Source: Rhytidiadelphus loreus (lineage: Eukaryota > Streptophyta > Bryopsida > Hypnales > Hylocomiaceae). From it: a stretch of 64,000 bases of DNA. The stretch is from contig OX344761.1 of the NCBI GenBank assembly GCA_947034895.1, forward strand, positions 84,581,447-84,645,446, written 5' to 3'. The notes below the pieces were generated by a model. It was not told where the DNA came from. It ran no database searches and was given only the letters and a program-made list of their open reading frames with translations. Shown piece by piece: positions 12,030 to 24,258 of this stretch. Position 1 is the stretch's first letter, and every line of letters begins with the position of its first letter. The position numbers and the translations under genes were made by a program.

Positions 12030-12878
12030 TTAACCCTTTAGTGACCGTGGTTGATTTGGAGGGTGGGCATAGTTTTTCAAGAAAATGAATTTTGTGGCCA
12101 TTCTAAAGATGTAGTCTTAGATCAAATCGTACAAGGTGTTTCATCCAACGGTACAAATTGCTATAAATAAGGTAGGAGGTCCATAAATTAACCTTTTCAA
12201 GGCTAAAATTGAATTTTGGGGAGTGAAATATCTTTAAATATTTTTTAGTAAATTTTGCTCAAAAGACAAGTAGAATAGGCATCTAACCCAAGTTGTTTCA
12301 TATTTTTTTCAAGCTTTGTGAAATTAGTTACAAATTTTTGAAGTTCACAAAAAATGGTCATCTGCGGTCATCAAAACGAATACCCTTCTAAAATGTGCAA
12401 ATTTGGTACATTGAAGAAAGTAAAATGTACCTCTAAATCATGTTTGCTTCTAGAACCTTGTTAAAGTTTGAGTTGCTTTCCTTAATTCTCAAAAAGCAAT
12501 GACTTGAATGATCCTTTAGAATTTGTGCTACAAAAATACCAATGCATACGTTTGCTTTGGGCATTCATGAGATTACAAAGCAACACTTATGCCTTGTCAA
12601 GACATCAAGTTACAAAAAAATCTCACAATTTGGTTGATATTTTTTTGTATTTTTGTTGAACACTTCCCATTTGAAGGTCCAGACCATTTGAGTTTGCAAC
12701 CTCATTGCTAATTCATCAATACTCCAATTCTCTTGAAATCAGTTTTGTTTGAAGCGCACAAAGACATTCTAATTGTGTTCTTCTTTGAGATTTTTGTGAT
12801 CAAATGTATTTTGAACAATATTAGACCAAGAGTCCAAAAATCAACCAAAAAGTGGTCGACCGGTCACTAAAGGGTTAA
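12030..12878. mobile_element. TTAA-flanked TIR element with perfect ends
   Basis: The left ttaaccctttagtgaccg and the right cggtcactaaagggttaa are perfect inverted repeats that include the TTAA. The symmetry extends through the flanking agc/gct. An AGGTAGGAGGTCC MITE is nested at about 12170-12470. There is no ORF. Confidence 0.8.
12170..12470 (+). mobile_element. AGGTAGGAGGTCC-family MITE nested in a TTAA element
   Basis: aggtaggaggtccataaatt follows TA at 12168-12169. It is colinear with 3608-3920 through catctaacccaagttgtttc and aaatgtacctctaaa. The right terminus is degraded. Its position shows that it inserted after the TTAA element. Confidence 0.65.
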
Positions 12879-13402
12879 GCTAAAATTGTAGTACATTGCA
12901 ATCATCGCTTGTTTATGGATTTAAAATTTAGGATTTTAACAAGGAATTAATGTACTATGGTAATTTTGAAGCATGGCATGATATGAACATTAGGACATTT
13001 ACACACTAAAATACATAAACTTTTTTTGTCATATGCATTACTTTGACCATTTTAAAGGAGTTCAAAAATTCCCATTACATAATGGAAATTGAATTAATTT
13101 GAAGTAGAGAAAAGTTTTTATGAATTGGATGTATTGAAGGTACAAAAGTAAATTGAAAAAGTATACGTAAAGATCTATATACTATATACAATCTACTTGA
13201 GTAACTTTATACCAAACTTTAGAAACAAATGACCTCACACTAAAATTGAAGTTTTTAAATTTAGATAATTGTGAAGTCCAATTCTATAAGTTTATTTCAA
13301 TGACAACAATTTAGACAATTTTTTAATTTTTTAATATTAATTTTTAGATTTACTAGGATTTCATTTTTATATTTATAGTATTTTTGGATTTCTTTTGCAA
13401 TT

Positions 13403-13684
13403 CATTAGAGATTTCAGGCTCTTAGAGGGCCGTTTCAAGCACCTCCTGGCGCTGGTTCCCAGAAGTCCTTGCGAACGCCAGCGCTGCCACGTCACCATCT
13501 AAAAAAAAATTTACTTTTCAAAATGCAAAAATAAATCGAAAAATAAATTTAATTAAACTTCTTTTTTTCAAAAAATGACGTGGCAGTCTCCTATCCATGT
13601 CACTGCGCTGCGGGAGCACAGTTCCTGCGTTGGGAACGAGCTGGGAACTCACAGCCCTCCAGCAACGTGAAATCTCCTCTAATG
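13403..13684. mobile_element. CATTAGAG-type element with GC-rich ends
   Basis: It begins cattagagatttcaggctc and ends gtgaaatctcctctaatg. Inside are gagggccgtttcaagc on the left and gggaactcacagccctcc on the right, in the opposite orientation to the copies at 11395 and 22091. It holds the palindromic-looking gacgtggca/tgccacgtc pair. It is non-coding. Confidence 0.7.
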
Positions 13685-13769
13685 TGATCATTTGCTTTGA
13701 TGTTCAATATCTTGCAATAGATTTTAAATAATTTAAAAATCTATTTTCAAACTTATACTTCACAAAATT

Positions 13770-14682
13770 TTAACCCCAGAGGCACAAGGTCATTTTTCTG
13801 AAAAAAAATCACTCAAAACTGCAATTTTTGCTGAGTTACCCATAAAAACAAAACAAACAATTTTTTTGAATCTAACTATAGGATCTTTTTCTTTACTTGT
13901 CTGAGATTCTATAGTAAAAGTTTCATGAAGTTTGACCGTACGAATTGAGAGATATTGAATTCAAAGTTTAAAAAAAAAATTTGAACTCTAGCCTACAATT
14001 TCAAATGACTTTGACCACCATTTGCGGAATTTTTTTGTACTATGAACTTTGAATTTTTTTAAATTGTGTTGAAGAATTGAAAGTTTAGGAAAAAAATTCA
14101 AAAAAATACACATGATTTTTATTCTTTAAAAAATTGTTGTGTAGAAGTAGGTCAAAGATTGAAAAAATAACTAAATCGGTAATAGCTCTAATATGGGATT
14201 GAAACACAATAATTGCAACACTGAGATTGTTCTAGCAACTGAAGCAAACTTCACCTTGTCTAACATTTCTTTTTAAATTGTAAAAAGTGCATTTAGAAAT
14301 GAATCCTATATGTTATTTTTTCAAAAAGATGCTTAAATTGCCTAAAAAACAAGATTGTTCATAAATTTCACATCACTAATCCGAATCGGAATGAATCAAA
14401 GCTTCACATGTAGACAAAAATATGATCCATGAAATAAATTAAATTAAATTTCCAAGTTTTGTGGATTTCTTTTTTTGTTTGTCAACTAAAAATTTGGGCT
14501 TTTTATAGTATAATTTTTTCTCTTGGGCATTAATTGAAATGAAAAATTATATTCTCATGAAGCTAATAAGTTTTTCTATATTATGAGAAAGTTTCAAAAA
14601 GTTTCATTAAAAGTTGAGGTCATAGAAACCTGCCCAAAATCCATTTTGTCCTCCAAGGGAATAATGAGGTTTTAAGGGTTAA
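13770..14682 (+). mobile_element. TTAA-flanked TIR element, family E
   Basis: TTAA then ccccagaggcacaaggtcat on the left, gaggttttaaggg then TTAA on the right. The interior matches 45505-46438, 61208-62059 and, in reverse, 39880-40793. A shared segment is atagctctaatatgggattg. It is non-coding. Confidence 0.75.
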
Positions 14683-15581
14683 GATGAAAATAGTCTTACA
14701 TGTGGCAAATTTCCTTTTGAATACCTTATTGCCACAAATCAAGTTACACAAACAATTATTCACATAAAAATTAGCTTACAACCAATGTTTTTTTTATGCA
14801 CTATTTTTCGCCAATTGGCTACAACTAAAAGACATTGGCTATTTTTTGTAGAGGAAATTTTCATTTTTTTCAATCAAAATATCTAAATTACTATTATTTT
14901 TAAGACCAATAGCCAAATCTTACCTAGGTATCACCTATTTTTGATATAGATATTAGCAAGGAGCACCCAAATATTACATGACTATTGAAGAAATAGTTAA
15001 CTACTTCTACAAAAAGAAAAAAATCACTATTTACAACAACCTTAGCATTCAAAAGCAATGCTGACCATCCATCCTTTTCAATTCTAGTTGACAGTGACCA
15101 CTTGTCAACCAATAGGTCCCTGAGCACCAATCCTTTCATTCTTGAACTCAACAAGATCATGGCAACTTGGATACCCTCACACTTCCTTGCATTAGCATGA
15201 CAAAAAAATGTATGTATTTTCAACCTATTCATGTTAGGGAAGCTTTACAACTAGAGGCCAAGTCAATTTGTTATATAAGAGGCCTGAAATCCTCACTTGT
15301 AATTGAACAAAAGGCTGAAATTTGTGTAATCAGCCTAAGGGAATAGCCCAACCTAGTCTAGGTGTAAAGCCTCCCTTAATTAGTTTAGCCTTTTGAGTTG
15401 CACTTATTGACAAATCAAGTGATTGGAATCAATATAAATAGGTTAAAACATGGTGCATTTCTTGGAGTGACAGGCATGGCATTTCCTTTCAAGAAAGTTA
15501 TGGCATATTCCTAAAAGCAGTCCCTCAAAACTCCAAATTCTAACTGCCCAAACACTCTAATACAGTCTTCATCGAGCCAAC
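14683..15581. other. Non-coding flank downstream of the DUF3537 gene
   Basis: No gene is supported. The 102-codon minus-strand ORF at 14924-15232 has no recognisable features. The final few hundred bases would hold the 3' UTR of the minus-strand gene that ends at 15582. Confidence 0.5.
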
Positions 15582-17003
15582 TCAAGCCAAGATGGTCTTC
15601 CCAAGAATAAACAGCGTCGATGAGAACGCCACCCCAAAAATCATGTACAAAAACCCTCTATCCAGCACAAACCCATACAGTGAAATCCCTGCCCGCGTAT
15701 GCTGCAAGTACGTCACCAGCGCCTGCCTTTTCTGAAAAGCCTCCAAGTCATGCGCTAGCTCCTCCTTAAGAGAGTTCAAGTCTCGATTGGAGCCCCCCAA
15801 ATCCTCGGAAGACTGTCTTTTACTATGCAACAGAGGATGAGCCGGGCCATAAACTTTCCCCTGCTGCTCCACAATCAAGCCTGGGCTACAAGTTGCAAGC
15901 GCATGCCACTTGCTCACACTCGCCACGATGTGCTGCGCTTTGTGCGTAATCGTTGCTGCTCCTTGCAAGCACAGCCCCAAACCAGTCAAGTGCACCAGCG
16001 AGCAGAGTGCCAAGTCACCTGCCCGGAAGAAAGTAATCGTTCGAGCTTCCAGCAGAATCTCAAACAGAGACGACAACTGACTGAGGATGATAGAAAACAA
16101 TGCAAGGGTGAGGAACACGCGGAAGCGGTGACTGATCGTCGTCAACTGGCTGCGAATCTTCATGTGCTCCTTCAGAATGGTTGAAACTTCGGAAGTCTCT
16201 TCCAAAAGCTTGTAGTAACCTCGGAGACGCAGCACTTGGAGGGAACACATGAGCCGGAAGAGCACGCACATGAAGAGGAACACTGAAGTTCGGTAGAGCC
16301 AGGAAATTACAGCAGCGATGCAGAGGATGACGTTGATATGGGGAAGATCAGGTATTGAGACGGTGACATAGTAATACCACCACGCGCGATGGCCGAGTTC
16401 GACTGCGAATGTTGGCAATAGCATCCAAGCGAGCACATGAAACGCGTTTTGTAGCTCTCCTTGAAACCCTGCTTGAACCTCCGGAGACTCGCGCACGATT
16501 TTGTCGAGAAGGAGAGTGCGGCGCAGGCCGTAGGTGTGGAGAATGTGGGAAAGGGAGAGAAAAGATACGGCCGCGAGGACGCTCTCAGAGGTTTGCACCA
16601 GTTTTTCAAACGGGTGGCGGTGACCTAAGTCGCAGGTGTCGCAGGAGACGTAGGTGTAGTTGAAGATGGGGACGAGAAAAGTGAGCGTGACGAAGAGGAT
16701 GCGGGACCAGATGACCTTCGGGGTTGTGGATTGGTCTAAGCCGAGACAGGCGAGGCCCATGCGGAACTGGTGAAGTTCATCCTTGGGATTGGACAGGGTG
16801 CGCTTGAGGAGGGTTTTGCGAAGAAGAGCCTTCTGTTCCTCCTTCTCGGGGTCGAAGGATTCTTGTACGAGGTTGGGGACTGTCCCTACGAACTGGACAC
16901 CGCGGACTGCGCCTGCTAACTTGACTGTCTTGCGAATTAGCGGCGCTTCCACGTCGGGAGGTAACGGCCGAACTTCGTCATAAGGATCTCGATCGTCTCC
17001 CAT
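15582..17003 (-). CDS. DUF3537 multi-pass membrane protein (plant gustatory-receptor-like)
   Basis: An intact, intronless 473-codon ORF. After a hydrophilic N-terminus of about 95 residues come about seven hydrophobic segments, near residues 100-118, 138-160, 186-206, 222-250, 296-318, 329-350 and 450-470. A charged loop (about 390-430) precedes the last one. The C-terminal block RQALVTYLQHTRAGISLYGF followed by a final helix matches the conserved end of the plant DUF3537 family. This family has been proposed to be distantly related to insect gustatory/odorant receptors, with most of the N-terminus cytosolic and seven membrane spans. Its plant substrate or ligand is unknown. The start ATG at 17003 is the first in frame and lies beside a low-complexity upstream repeat. 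It is more GC-rich than its surroundings, is free of stops and is the healthiest gene in the window. Confidence 0.88.
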   Translation of the reverse strand: MGDDRDPYDEVRPLPPDVEAPLIRKTVKLAGAVRGVQFVGTVPNLVQESFDPEKEEQKALLRKTLLKRTLSNPKDELHQFRMGLACLGLDQSTTPKVIWSRILFVTLTFLVPIFNYTYVSCDTCDLGHRHPFEKLVQTSESVLAAVSFLSLSHILHTYGLRRTLLLDKIVRESPEVQAGFQGELQNAFHVLAWMLLPTFAVELGHRAWWYYYVTVSIPDLPHINVILCIAAVISWLYRTSVFLFMCVLFRLMCSLQVLRLRGYYKLLEETSEVSTILKEHMKIRSQLTTISHRFRVFLTLALFSIILSQLSSLFEILLEARTITFFRAGDLALCSLVHLTGLGLCLQGAATITHKAQHIVASVSKWHALATCSPGLIVEQQGKVYGPAHPLLHSKRQSSEDLGGSNRDLNSLKEELAHDLEAFQKRQALVTYLQHTRAGISLYGFVLDRGFLYMIFGVAFSSTLFILGKTILA

Positions 17004-17039
17004 GGCTCCCTCAAGTCCTCAATCACGTCCAGAGCTCAC

Positions 17040-17420
17040 GCAAATCCGCGCGCAAATCTTGCAATACTTGTGCTCGAATATGTTTCTTGCTCACCCAACG
17101 TTGCAAATCGATCGTGCGATCCGCGCTCTGCGCTCACTCCAATATACGTTGCTATCTTGCTCACTCGAATCTCGCAAATCTTGCAATACTTGCGCACTAC
17201 CAATGTATCTTGCGATCTCGCAGTAATTGCTCACTCCAGTATACCTTGCTATCTAGCTTGCTCACTCAACTGTGGCAATGTGGCGATCGTGATCACTCCA
17301 GTCTCACAAATCTTGCAATGCTCGCTTACTCCAAATAAATCTTGCGATCTTGCAATACTTGCTCACTCCATACACCTTCCTTTCTTGCAACCTTGCAATC
17401 TTGCTCACTAAAATGTTGCA
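17040..17420. repeat. Degenerate tandem repeat upstream of the DUF3537 gene
   Basis: Imperfect repetition of about 20-bp words such as cttgcaatacttgctcactc and gctatcttgctcactc. It lies immediately upstream of the minus-strand start at 17003, so it occupies the promoter or 5' UTR. ORFs here exist only because of the repeat. Confidence 0.65.
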
Positions 17421-19975
17421 ATACAACTCCCAAACTGCCCGATCGCGATCTATGACAGAAATGATTTCACAACCCGATCGAATGCTCTACCGCACAGTAA
17501 ACTGTAAATCCAATCAAACAATTACCAAATCCGAACATCCCAACGCATAGATATGATCTATCTGAATGAACGAAAAGCAGGTGCGACATGGTCCCAAGAC
17601 AAGATGGAATGAGAATGGGAAGACAGAAAACGTTCGAACGTTTCAGATCCCTACCTAGTTCACTCGGATTTCGATGAAATATATCGGAGTGGATCGTGGG
17701 TGCCGATAGCGTCGGAGGTGGATGGGGTCGCTCGTTGTTTTTATGAGTTATGACGATTACTGTCGTGTTTTTCTGTCAATCTTTGTGTATATCCAGAATC
17801 TTTTCAGCTTGTTTGAATTCAATCAAAGTATGCTGTTGTGTCTATCTGCGATGAGATGACATTAACTACTCGAATTCCTGCAGTAGAGACTTCGGTAGCG
17901 ATGAAGGATTCGGGAACCGATCGATCGATGAGTCGGGGAGATCTTTAGGTGCTTGCCAATTTGATCTGTTTTTCCGTTCGGAAAGTGACGGACTTGCATC
18001 CTGGCGGTAAGGAATAAACGGATAGAATCCTCCACAACTGTATATTCATCCACAAAATTCTCTACCAATAATAACTTCTAGACAAACTGATATTTTTTGA
18101 GAAGGATTTGGCAATTTCGTCCATTTTTTCACTCATTTTTTTGGGTGTTGTAGTTGCTAATGTCCAATTGAGGTAAGATTTTGGCAAAAATTAGACCCAA
18201 AAAATTTGGTTAATTCTCACAAAAAGATAATCTCTACCCGTACTCCAAAGGAACTGGCAATGGTGGGTTTTTTTTGGATGAAAAGTGCACAATTTATGTT
18301 AGAATTTTCCAAATGATTTTTTTTGGCATTGCAAAACTTAAATATTTGTGGTCTCCAACAAACACCATTTTTTTTGTGTACAAAAATAGTTGACTCCCAA
18401 GGATGAAGATTATTTTTTCTTTTATACACTAGGAGTCTTGGGGTTGGCTTGAAGGTAATACAATGAGTTGCATGGGTGGGGCATACATATGATCTACGCT
18501 TCTTGAAAGGTACCTAGTGATTTGACGCGATGAATTTTCACTAAACATGTAGAGATGTTCTAAGGGATAATGTGGAATTTTTGGTATATTTAGAGTCAAT
18601 ACTTTTGGAAATTCAAAGCTCATTCATATAGTGTTTAAGTAATGCATGAAAAAATGTGTTGGAATCCTTTGTCACTTGCCATTGTTGCCAATAACATTTT
18701 TTAAACAATAATTTATATTTTATAATAGTAAATATGCTCATTTGCTATTAAAAACAATTATGGATGCATCTACAATATATTTTTGAATAGCTATCTCTAG
18801 GAATCTATTGTAATACCAAATATGCCACAATTTTCAAGGATAATTCATATAATTCAAGAGATTGTCTTTAAAATGGGAGTTCAAGAGGCATTAATAGGTA
18901 TCAAATGCTTTTAACTTTGAAATTTTATGATGCATCACTTGATTGGTGGAAAATTATGAAATGACCTAAGTTGGTATTTTTTGAAGAGTTTATGGCAACT
19001 TCATTAAAAAAACTTGATATTTGACCTTAAGAGATTTAAGAATTAGAAAAATTGATATTTTTTGGTATTCCTTCTTTAATAAACTCTTGCACTACTAGAG
19101 GCTTTGTCTATATAACACTAACTTTCTCTTTGAGTATTTAAGTCCCCTTGCTACTTCTTTACATGTAGGTTTTATCAAAGCAAAGCTTCTTCTTGTCCAA
19201 ATCAAAGTAAGGAATTCTTAGTCGATGACTGCATGCCATAAGATTTCCAATCTTCTAAATATTTGTGCAAAAAATAGTAGATTTGGTGCATTGAAAGTGA
19301 CATTTTTTGAATTCATATTTGGTCAAGAGAGGTTATGAAATACTAAACTAATCATTCCAAAATGAGGGACAAGTTCTTACATTTATCCACCACAAAGAAA
19401 AAATTGAAGTTTTTACATCTCCACTTCTTGATTTTTGTGACTAATAAGGTCAGTATATGCACTCATAATTATCATTGCTCAAATGTGATACCTTCGTTTG
19501 AATCAAAAAGTGACAATTTTGTTAAGAATTGTTTTTTGGAAATGACAATTCATAGTCAACAAGTATGAGTAATTTATGAAGCTTGTTGCTCTACAATCCA
19601 CAATCGTCATAAGGGTATTGAAATTGGTCCTTTTATACATAGAAAAGGGGTACAATACTATTCTAAAATTGCTACAATATTAAGGCCTTTATGTGGCCAT
19701 GTTCTTTAATGAGTTTACATCCACAAGGTATAAGACCCTATTTTTGCTACTTTTGTAATATTGCTTGCACCCCTCAACAATGCTCACTTACTCAAAAGTG
19801 ATACATTTGGATGGCCATAATGGAACCTTCAATAGAGTGGCATAAATAGTGTCATGTCATAAATAAGTCAATTACCTTACTATGAATTTTATATTGTATC
19901 GGTAGTCTGGAGCTCATGTGAGTCTATTTTACATTGTGTGTATTGTATGGAGGTTTTTTTTATCTTTTTGCAAAT
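17421..19975. other. Non-coding, AT-rich stretch
   Basis: No gene or clear mobile element is recognised. The first few hundred bases are less AT-rich and may belong to the upstream region of the DUF3537 gene. Confidence 0.45.
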
Positions 19976-20128
19976 TACTACAAGAAAATGGGGGTATAAA
20001 TGACTTGTCGACAATGACTGTACCAACAACAATGACTTCAAAGTGACTGCAAAATGACTAATTTGCAGTCATTGTTGTCGGTGCAGTCATTGTGGACAAG
20101 TCAATTATACCCCCAATTTTTTGTAGTG
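19976..20128. mobile_element. Short CACTA-like hairpin element
   Basis: The left (t)actacaagaaaatgggggta and the right tacccccaattttttgtagtg are inverted, and further inner arms (tgacttgtcgacaatgactg / cagtcattgtggacaagtca) make almost the whole element a hairpin. CACTACAAGAAAA is the typical En/Spm (CACTA) terminus. The first base of the left end is mutated. Confidence 0.75.
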
Positions 20129-21482
20129 AAATGGGATTGATTTCAAAAATATTGAAGTCTTGGTTTTCACATTAGATGGATTAATTTATGATGTTTGTGG
20201 TTTATTGATTTGTATTTAGGAATGAATTGTTTTAATATTTATGGATGGAATAGAACTTAGAACTAAACTTTTTTTATCTATATTCTAAAATCAATCAAAG
20301 AATTTCATTGAAATAGGAACAATAAAACTTCACGTTTTTTTCATTTTTTGCCTTCATTTTTTTTGTATGCACCTCCAATGTTTGGTTTGATCAAAAATTT
20401 GAATTTGTAAGGATGCAATTTATTTTCGAATGCATGAACTAATCCACTCATTTCTCACATGTATTCATTTTTAATTATAATTGAGGTGAGTCAATATTTA
20501 AGATGAAATCAAGGATGTTCTTTGTTTTTAACTCCAAATTCTACATCTCTTGATTTATGTATTGGTTCAAAATTTTGAACTATATTAAACATTCTTAATT
20601 AGCTTAATATAGTTCAAATTTTCTCCAATATTAATATATGTAGGTATACAAGGGTGTAAGGGAATCCCCAAATCTCAAGAGGTGAGTACTTGAGATGATA
20701 AAAGATTTTTATTGGCACAAACAAACAAAATGTTCTTATATGGACAAGAAAAGAAAGTATGTGATTTTAGTGGGTCATCTACAAAATCTACCTTTAGAAG
20801 GCACATTAAAGGTAGCCTTCATAATTTATGCCACAAAGGCATGTTTAGACTTCTTGCATGATAGTCTTCAAACCAACCTTTTCACTATTATAAATCAAAG
20901 GCTCTGTAGTATATTATAGCAACCAGTCATTCATGTGCTCAAATACTCTATCCAAAAATTCAAACTTTTGTAGTCTTGTATTGATTATATATAATTAAAA
21001 CACACCAAGGCGTGACCATGTCAGTTATTTACTCATGGTTATTTATTTCCTTGGAAAGTTCTTGTGGAGAATAATTTACCAAAAAATCCAAGAATCATAA
21101 TATTAGAATTAGTAAGAGATTTTAACGAAGGATATAGGACAATTCACCATATATACATTGTATTCATATCCATACTTGCATTCATATGTATATACTACAT
21201 TTGTATTTGGACACATATATGTGGTTGTATATTGAAAGGCAAGGGTGATCTTCACCCTCTTCATTTTTCTCCTTGATTCTTAGGCACCAAAGTGTGCTAC
21301 CAATTTTGGTTGCATATTAAATCATGATTGCTGCAAAAGTTTGTATTCTTTTGTAGATCTTTTTCTTGTAGAAGAATCGAAAGTGACTTGACCAAATAAT
21401 GCTTCTAGATACTATTGAATGGAACTCTTTGACTGAAAAAAGAATAATATTATATTAGCTTAGTAGGATTAGGCAATGCTTG
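20129..21482. other. AT-rich non-coding stretch
   Basis: Only short compositional ORFs (20695-20919, 21064-21276). Nothing is recognised. Confidence 0.45.
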
Positions 21483-21904
21483 CACTACAAAAAATTGGGC
21501 ACAAATGCGACTGCAGAAGAATGATTGGCTGTCCGGAACGACTAAAAAATGACTTAGTCTCCCTAATTGCACCATCGCTATGAGAACGACAGCAATAGAG
21601 TCATATTGCAGTCAGCAGTGTGACTGCTGGATGAGGACTTTAGAAGTAGAAACCTTCATCCGCTATATTTCGTTAAATGCGTCATCAAACTGTAGAGGTG
21701 GACATAGAAAATTCCTATATGGAGGCCGCAATCGCCAAGGACTATGAGGCTGTGATATATTGTGACTTTGCAACTTTTGTGCAACTAAAGAATGACTAGA
21801 AAGAAACTCAAGAATGACTTTAGAAAAGTTATGACTTCCTCCGGGAAATGAGAAAGATGAAAAGATAAAGAAGGCTGTGGCAAAAGGAAAAAGAAAGTTT
21901 TGGC

Positions 21905-22085
21905 TATCGTATTCACTACAGAATGACTACGGAATGAGTACAAAACGACTACGGAATGAGTAAGGAATGACTACAGAATGAGTAAGAAATGACTACAGAA
22001 TGAGTAAGGAATGACTACAGAATGAGTAAGAAATGACTACAGAATGAGTAAGGAATGACTACAGAATGAGTAAGGAATGACTACA
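21905..22085. repeat. 22-bp tandem repeat array
   Basis: About seven copies of aatgagtaaggaatgactac(ag) with A/G alternation at one position. The array lies in the left subterminal part of the CACTA element, where repeated motifs usually bind transposase. Confidence 0.85.
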
Positions 22086-22090
22086 ATGTC

Positions 22091-22397
22091 CATTACATGT
22101 GATTTGGCTCTCGGGGAGGGCTGCGAGTTCCCAACTCGACCCCCCCCCCGAGAACCGCTGATATCCGCCGTTCCCGGCCTGTGCTGACTTGGTCGAGAGA
22201 CGGCCAGGTCAGATTTTTCGAAAAATAAAATAAAATAAATTTAACTTTGTTTCTCAGTTTAAGTTAAGGACTTAAATTTATTTTTTTATTTTTTTTCAAA
22301 AAAAATAAATCTGACAGCGGCGTTCTTTTTCTGCCGGGGGAACAACGCCGGAAACGGCCCTGAAACGGCCCTTAAAATCCTGAAATCTCTTCTAATG
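22091..22397. mobile_element. CATTAGAG-type element with GC-rich ends, nested in the CACTA element
   Basis: The left end cattacatgtg...gagggctgcgagttccc and the right end ggaaacggccctgaaacggccc...aatctcttctaatg match the copies at 11395 and 13403. An AT-rich core of short A/T runs separates GC-rich arms. A run of ten C follows the left arm. Confidence 0.65.
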
Positions 22398-22845
22398 CGT
22401 TGCACCTACGGGCTGAATGGATTACAAGAAAAGACCTCTGCAAAGGTTGTTGCCATTTCCCTAATTTGATGATGAATGCATTCATATTGTGAGAGATGTT
22501 ATATTGTTTACAAAACATTAATACATTAAAGTGCCTAGTTATACTTGATTGAAAGTTGAGTATGCAAGCATTTCATCCTTGAATTCACTCGTAACACCGT
22601 AAGACCTTGGCTTCATAAATGATAATGATAGTGGCCAATATATAAAATAATAATAATATTATAATACTATAGTATTAATAAATTCAAAGAATTAAATAAA
22701 ATATTCAAAAAATATTCAAAAAAAATATTTTAAAAATATTAAAATATTCTAAAATAATAATAATATACTAAATAATAATAATAATAATTTAAAAAAGTAA
22801 AAAAGTAAAAGAAATAAGCAATTTGATGTGGTCGCCTTCCTACCA

Positions 22846-23052
22846 CATTAGATTACAAGCCGTTATAGTTACAAATTCATCTTAATAAAAATAATTATTT
22901 TAATTATTTTAATGTTTTTTCAATTGCTTTTGGGATTTGTTTTGCCTTAAAGAAGTGCACCAGTTTATTGGCACGTTTTTTTCACAATTAAATTTTTTTT
23001 AAATAAATTGTTGTTGGAGTTCTTACAATTGGGAACTCACAGCCCCTTAATG
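22846..23052. mobile_element. Short CATTAGAG-type element
   Basis: It starts cattagattacaagcc and ends gttcttacaattgggaactc followed by acagccccttaatg, the same right arm as the 13403-13684 copy. The left GC arm is mostly lost. Confidence 0.5.
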
Positions 23053-24258
23053 GCTTTTTTTTTTTCCTAATGACAAAATCCTAAAGCCAAACAAAGCAAA
23101 CATATAGTTCTCATCTTCTTGATCAAAGCAGATGTGATAGAGGTATGACTTCAAAATGACTCAAACTTAGTGATCTTGAAGTCGCATAACAATAATTTAT
23201 TCTAAGAACAACTATAATGTGCACAACCTCCTTAAACATTGCTTTGTATGCAAATTTGTCTATAACTTTTGATTTGAGGTTTCAAACCTAGTACAAATTT
23301 TTAGAGATGAAGTGAGATTGATTTCCCAACTTTTATAAGTTCAAAGTTTTTTGAAGAAAGTTAATCTACTATGCCTCAATGAGGTCTAAAATATTACTTG
23401 TAACACAATTCTTGCATTTCACATATCTGGCATTGTTTGTCTTGCCTCCTATTACCCTACTAATATAAAGTGCTTGTCATTTCATCTCTTCATATTCACA
23501 TACTAAGTGGCTTTGATAGCCATGTGACATATATGCCAAATAAGATGTATGGTGTATTCTATATGGCATATTTTGTATGGTATATTATTGTGGAATTTTG
23601 AATGATCTTGTCGTTTGATCTAAACCCTAAATTCTAATGACTTAAACATGACTCTAATGTGACTTTGACATGATTGACATAAATTCAACATGACTCTAAC
23701 ATGACTTTGACATAAATCCAATATGACTCTGATATGTCTGACATGTCCAACTCAGCAATATTGCATAATTGGCTGACATGGACATCCACGTCTGATTTTC
23801 TTGGGGTCTTGAAAAACTTGAAAATGACTTGAAAATGACAACCCATGTGGATGTCCAGCTCAGATACAAGTCCAAAAGTGCTTTCCACGTGGTGGATTAG
23901 GCATGCATTTCTTTTACCTTCTTTTCTTTATCACCTAAATTAAAACTTTAATCATCAATGAATACATCCAAGGTAGAAGTGGATGGTGATAATATAGCCG
24001 CAGTCATTTATATAAATGACTTGTTCACAATGACTCCAAGACCCCCAAGTCATTTTGAAGTCGACAGTGTCCGGAATTACTGATTTGAAGTCATGTTTCG
24101 CAGTCGCAAATGTACTCATTTTTTTTAGTGTTGATTCCAATTTTTTATATGGCAAGGCCTAATTTCTTGTCTCTCCTCACTTGTAATCAACATTTTTCTT
24201 ACATAGATTTTCAAATTAAAGTAAAGTCTATCAAATATATTGTTGACATGTTGTACAT

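Larger units (their letters stand above)
21483..24130. mobile_element. 2.65-kb non-autonomous CACTA-type element
   Basis: It begins cactacaaaaaattgggc...aaatgcgactgc and ends gcagtcgcaaatg...ttttttttagtg. The ends are inverted, with CACTA termini and a shared subterminal aaatgcgactgc. The flanking triplets are TTG on both sides (21480-21482 and 24131-24133), the 3-bp target duplication expected for CACTA transposons. No transposase ORF is present. It contains a 22-bp tandem array and two nested CATTAGAG-type insertions. Confidence 0.8.

Noticed and set aside
21905..22085. CRISPR-like array
   Set aside because: The 22-bp units are contiguous without spacers and lie inside a plant CACTA element.
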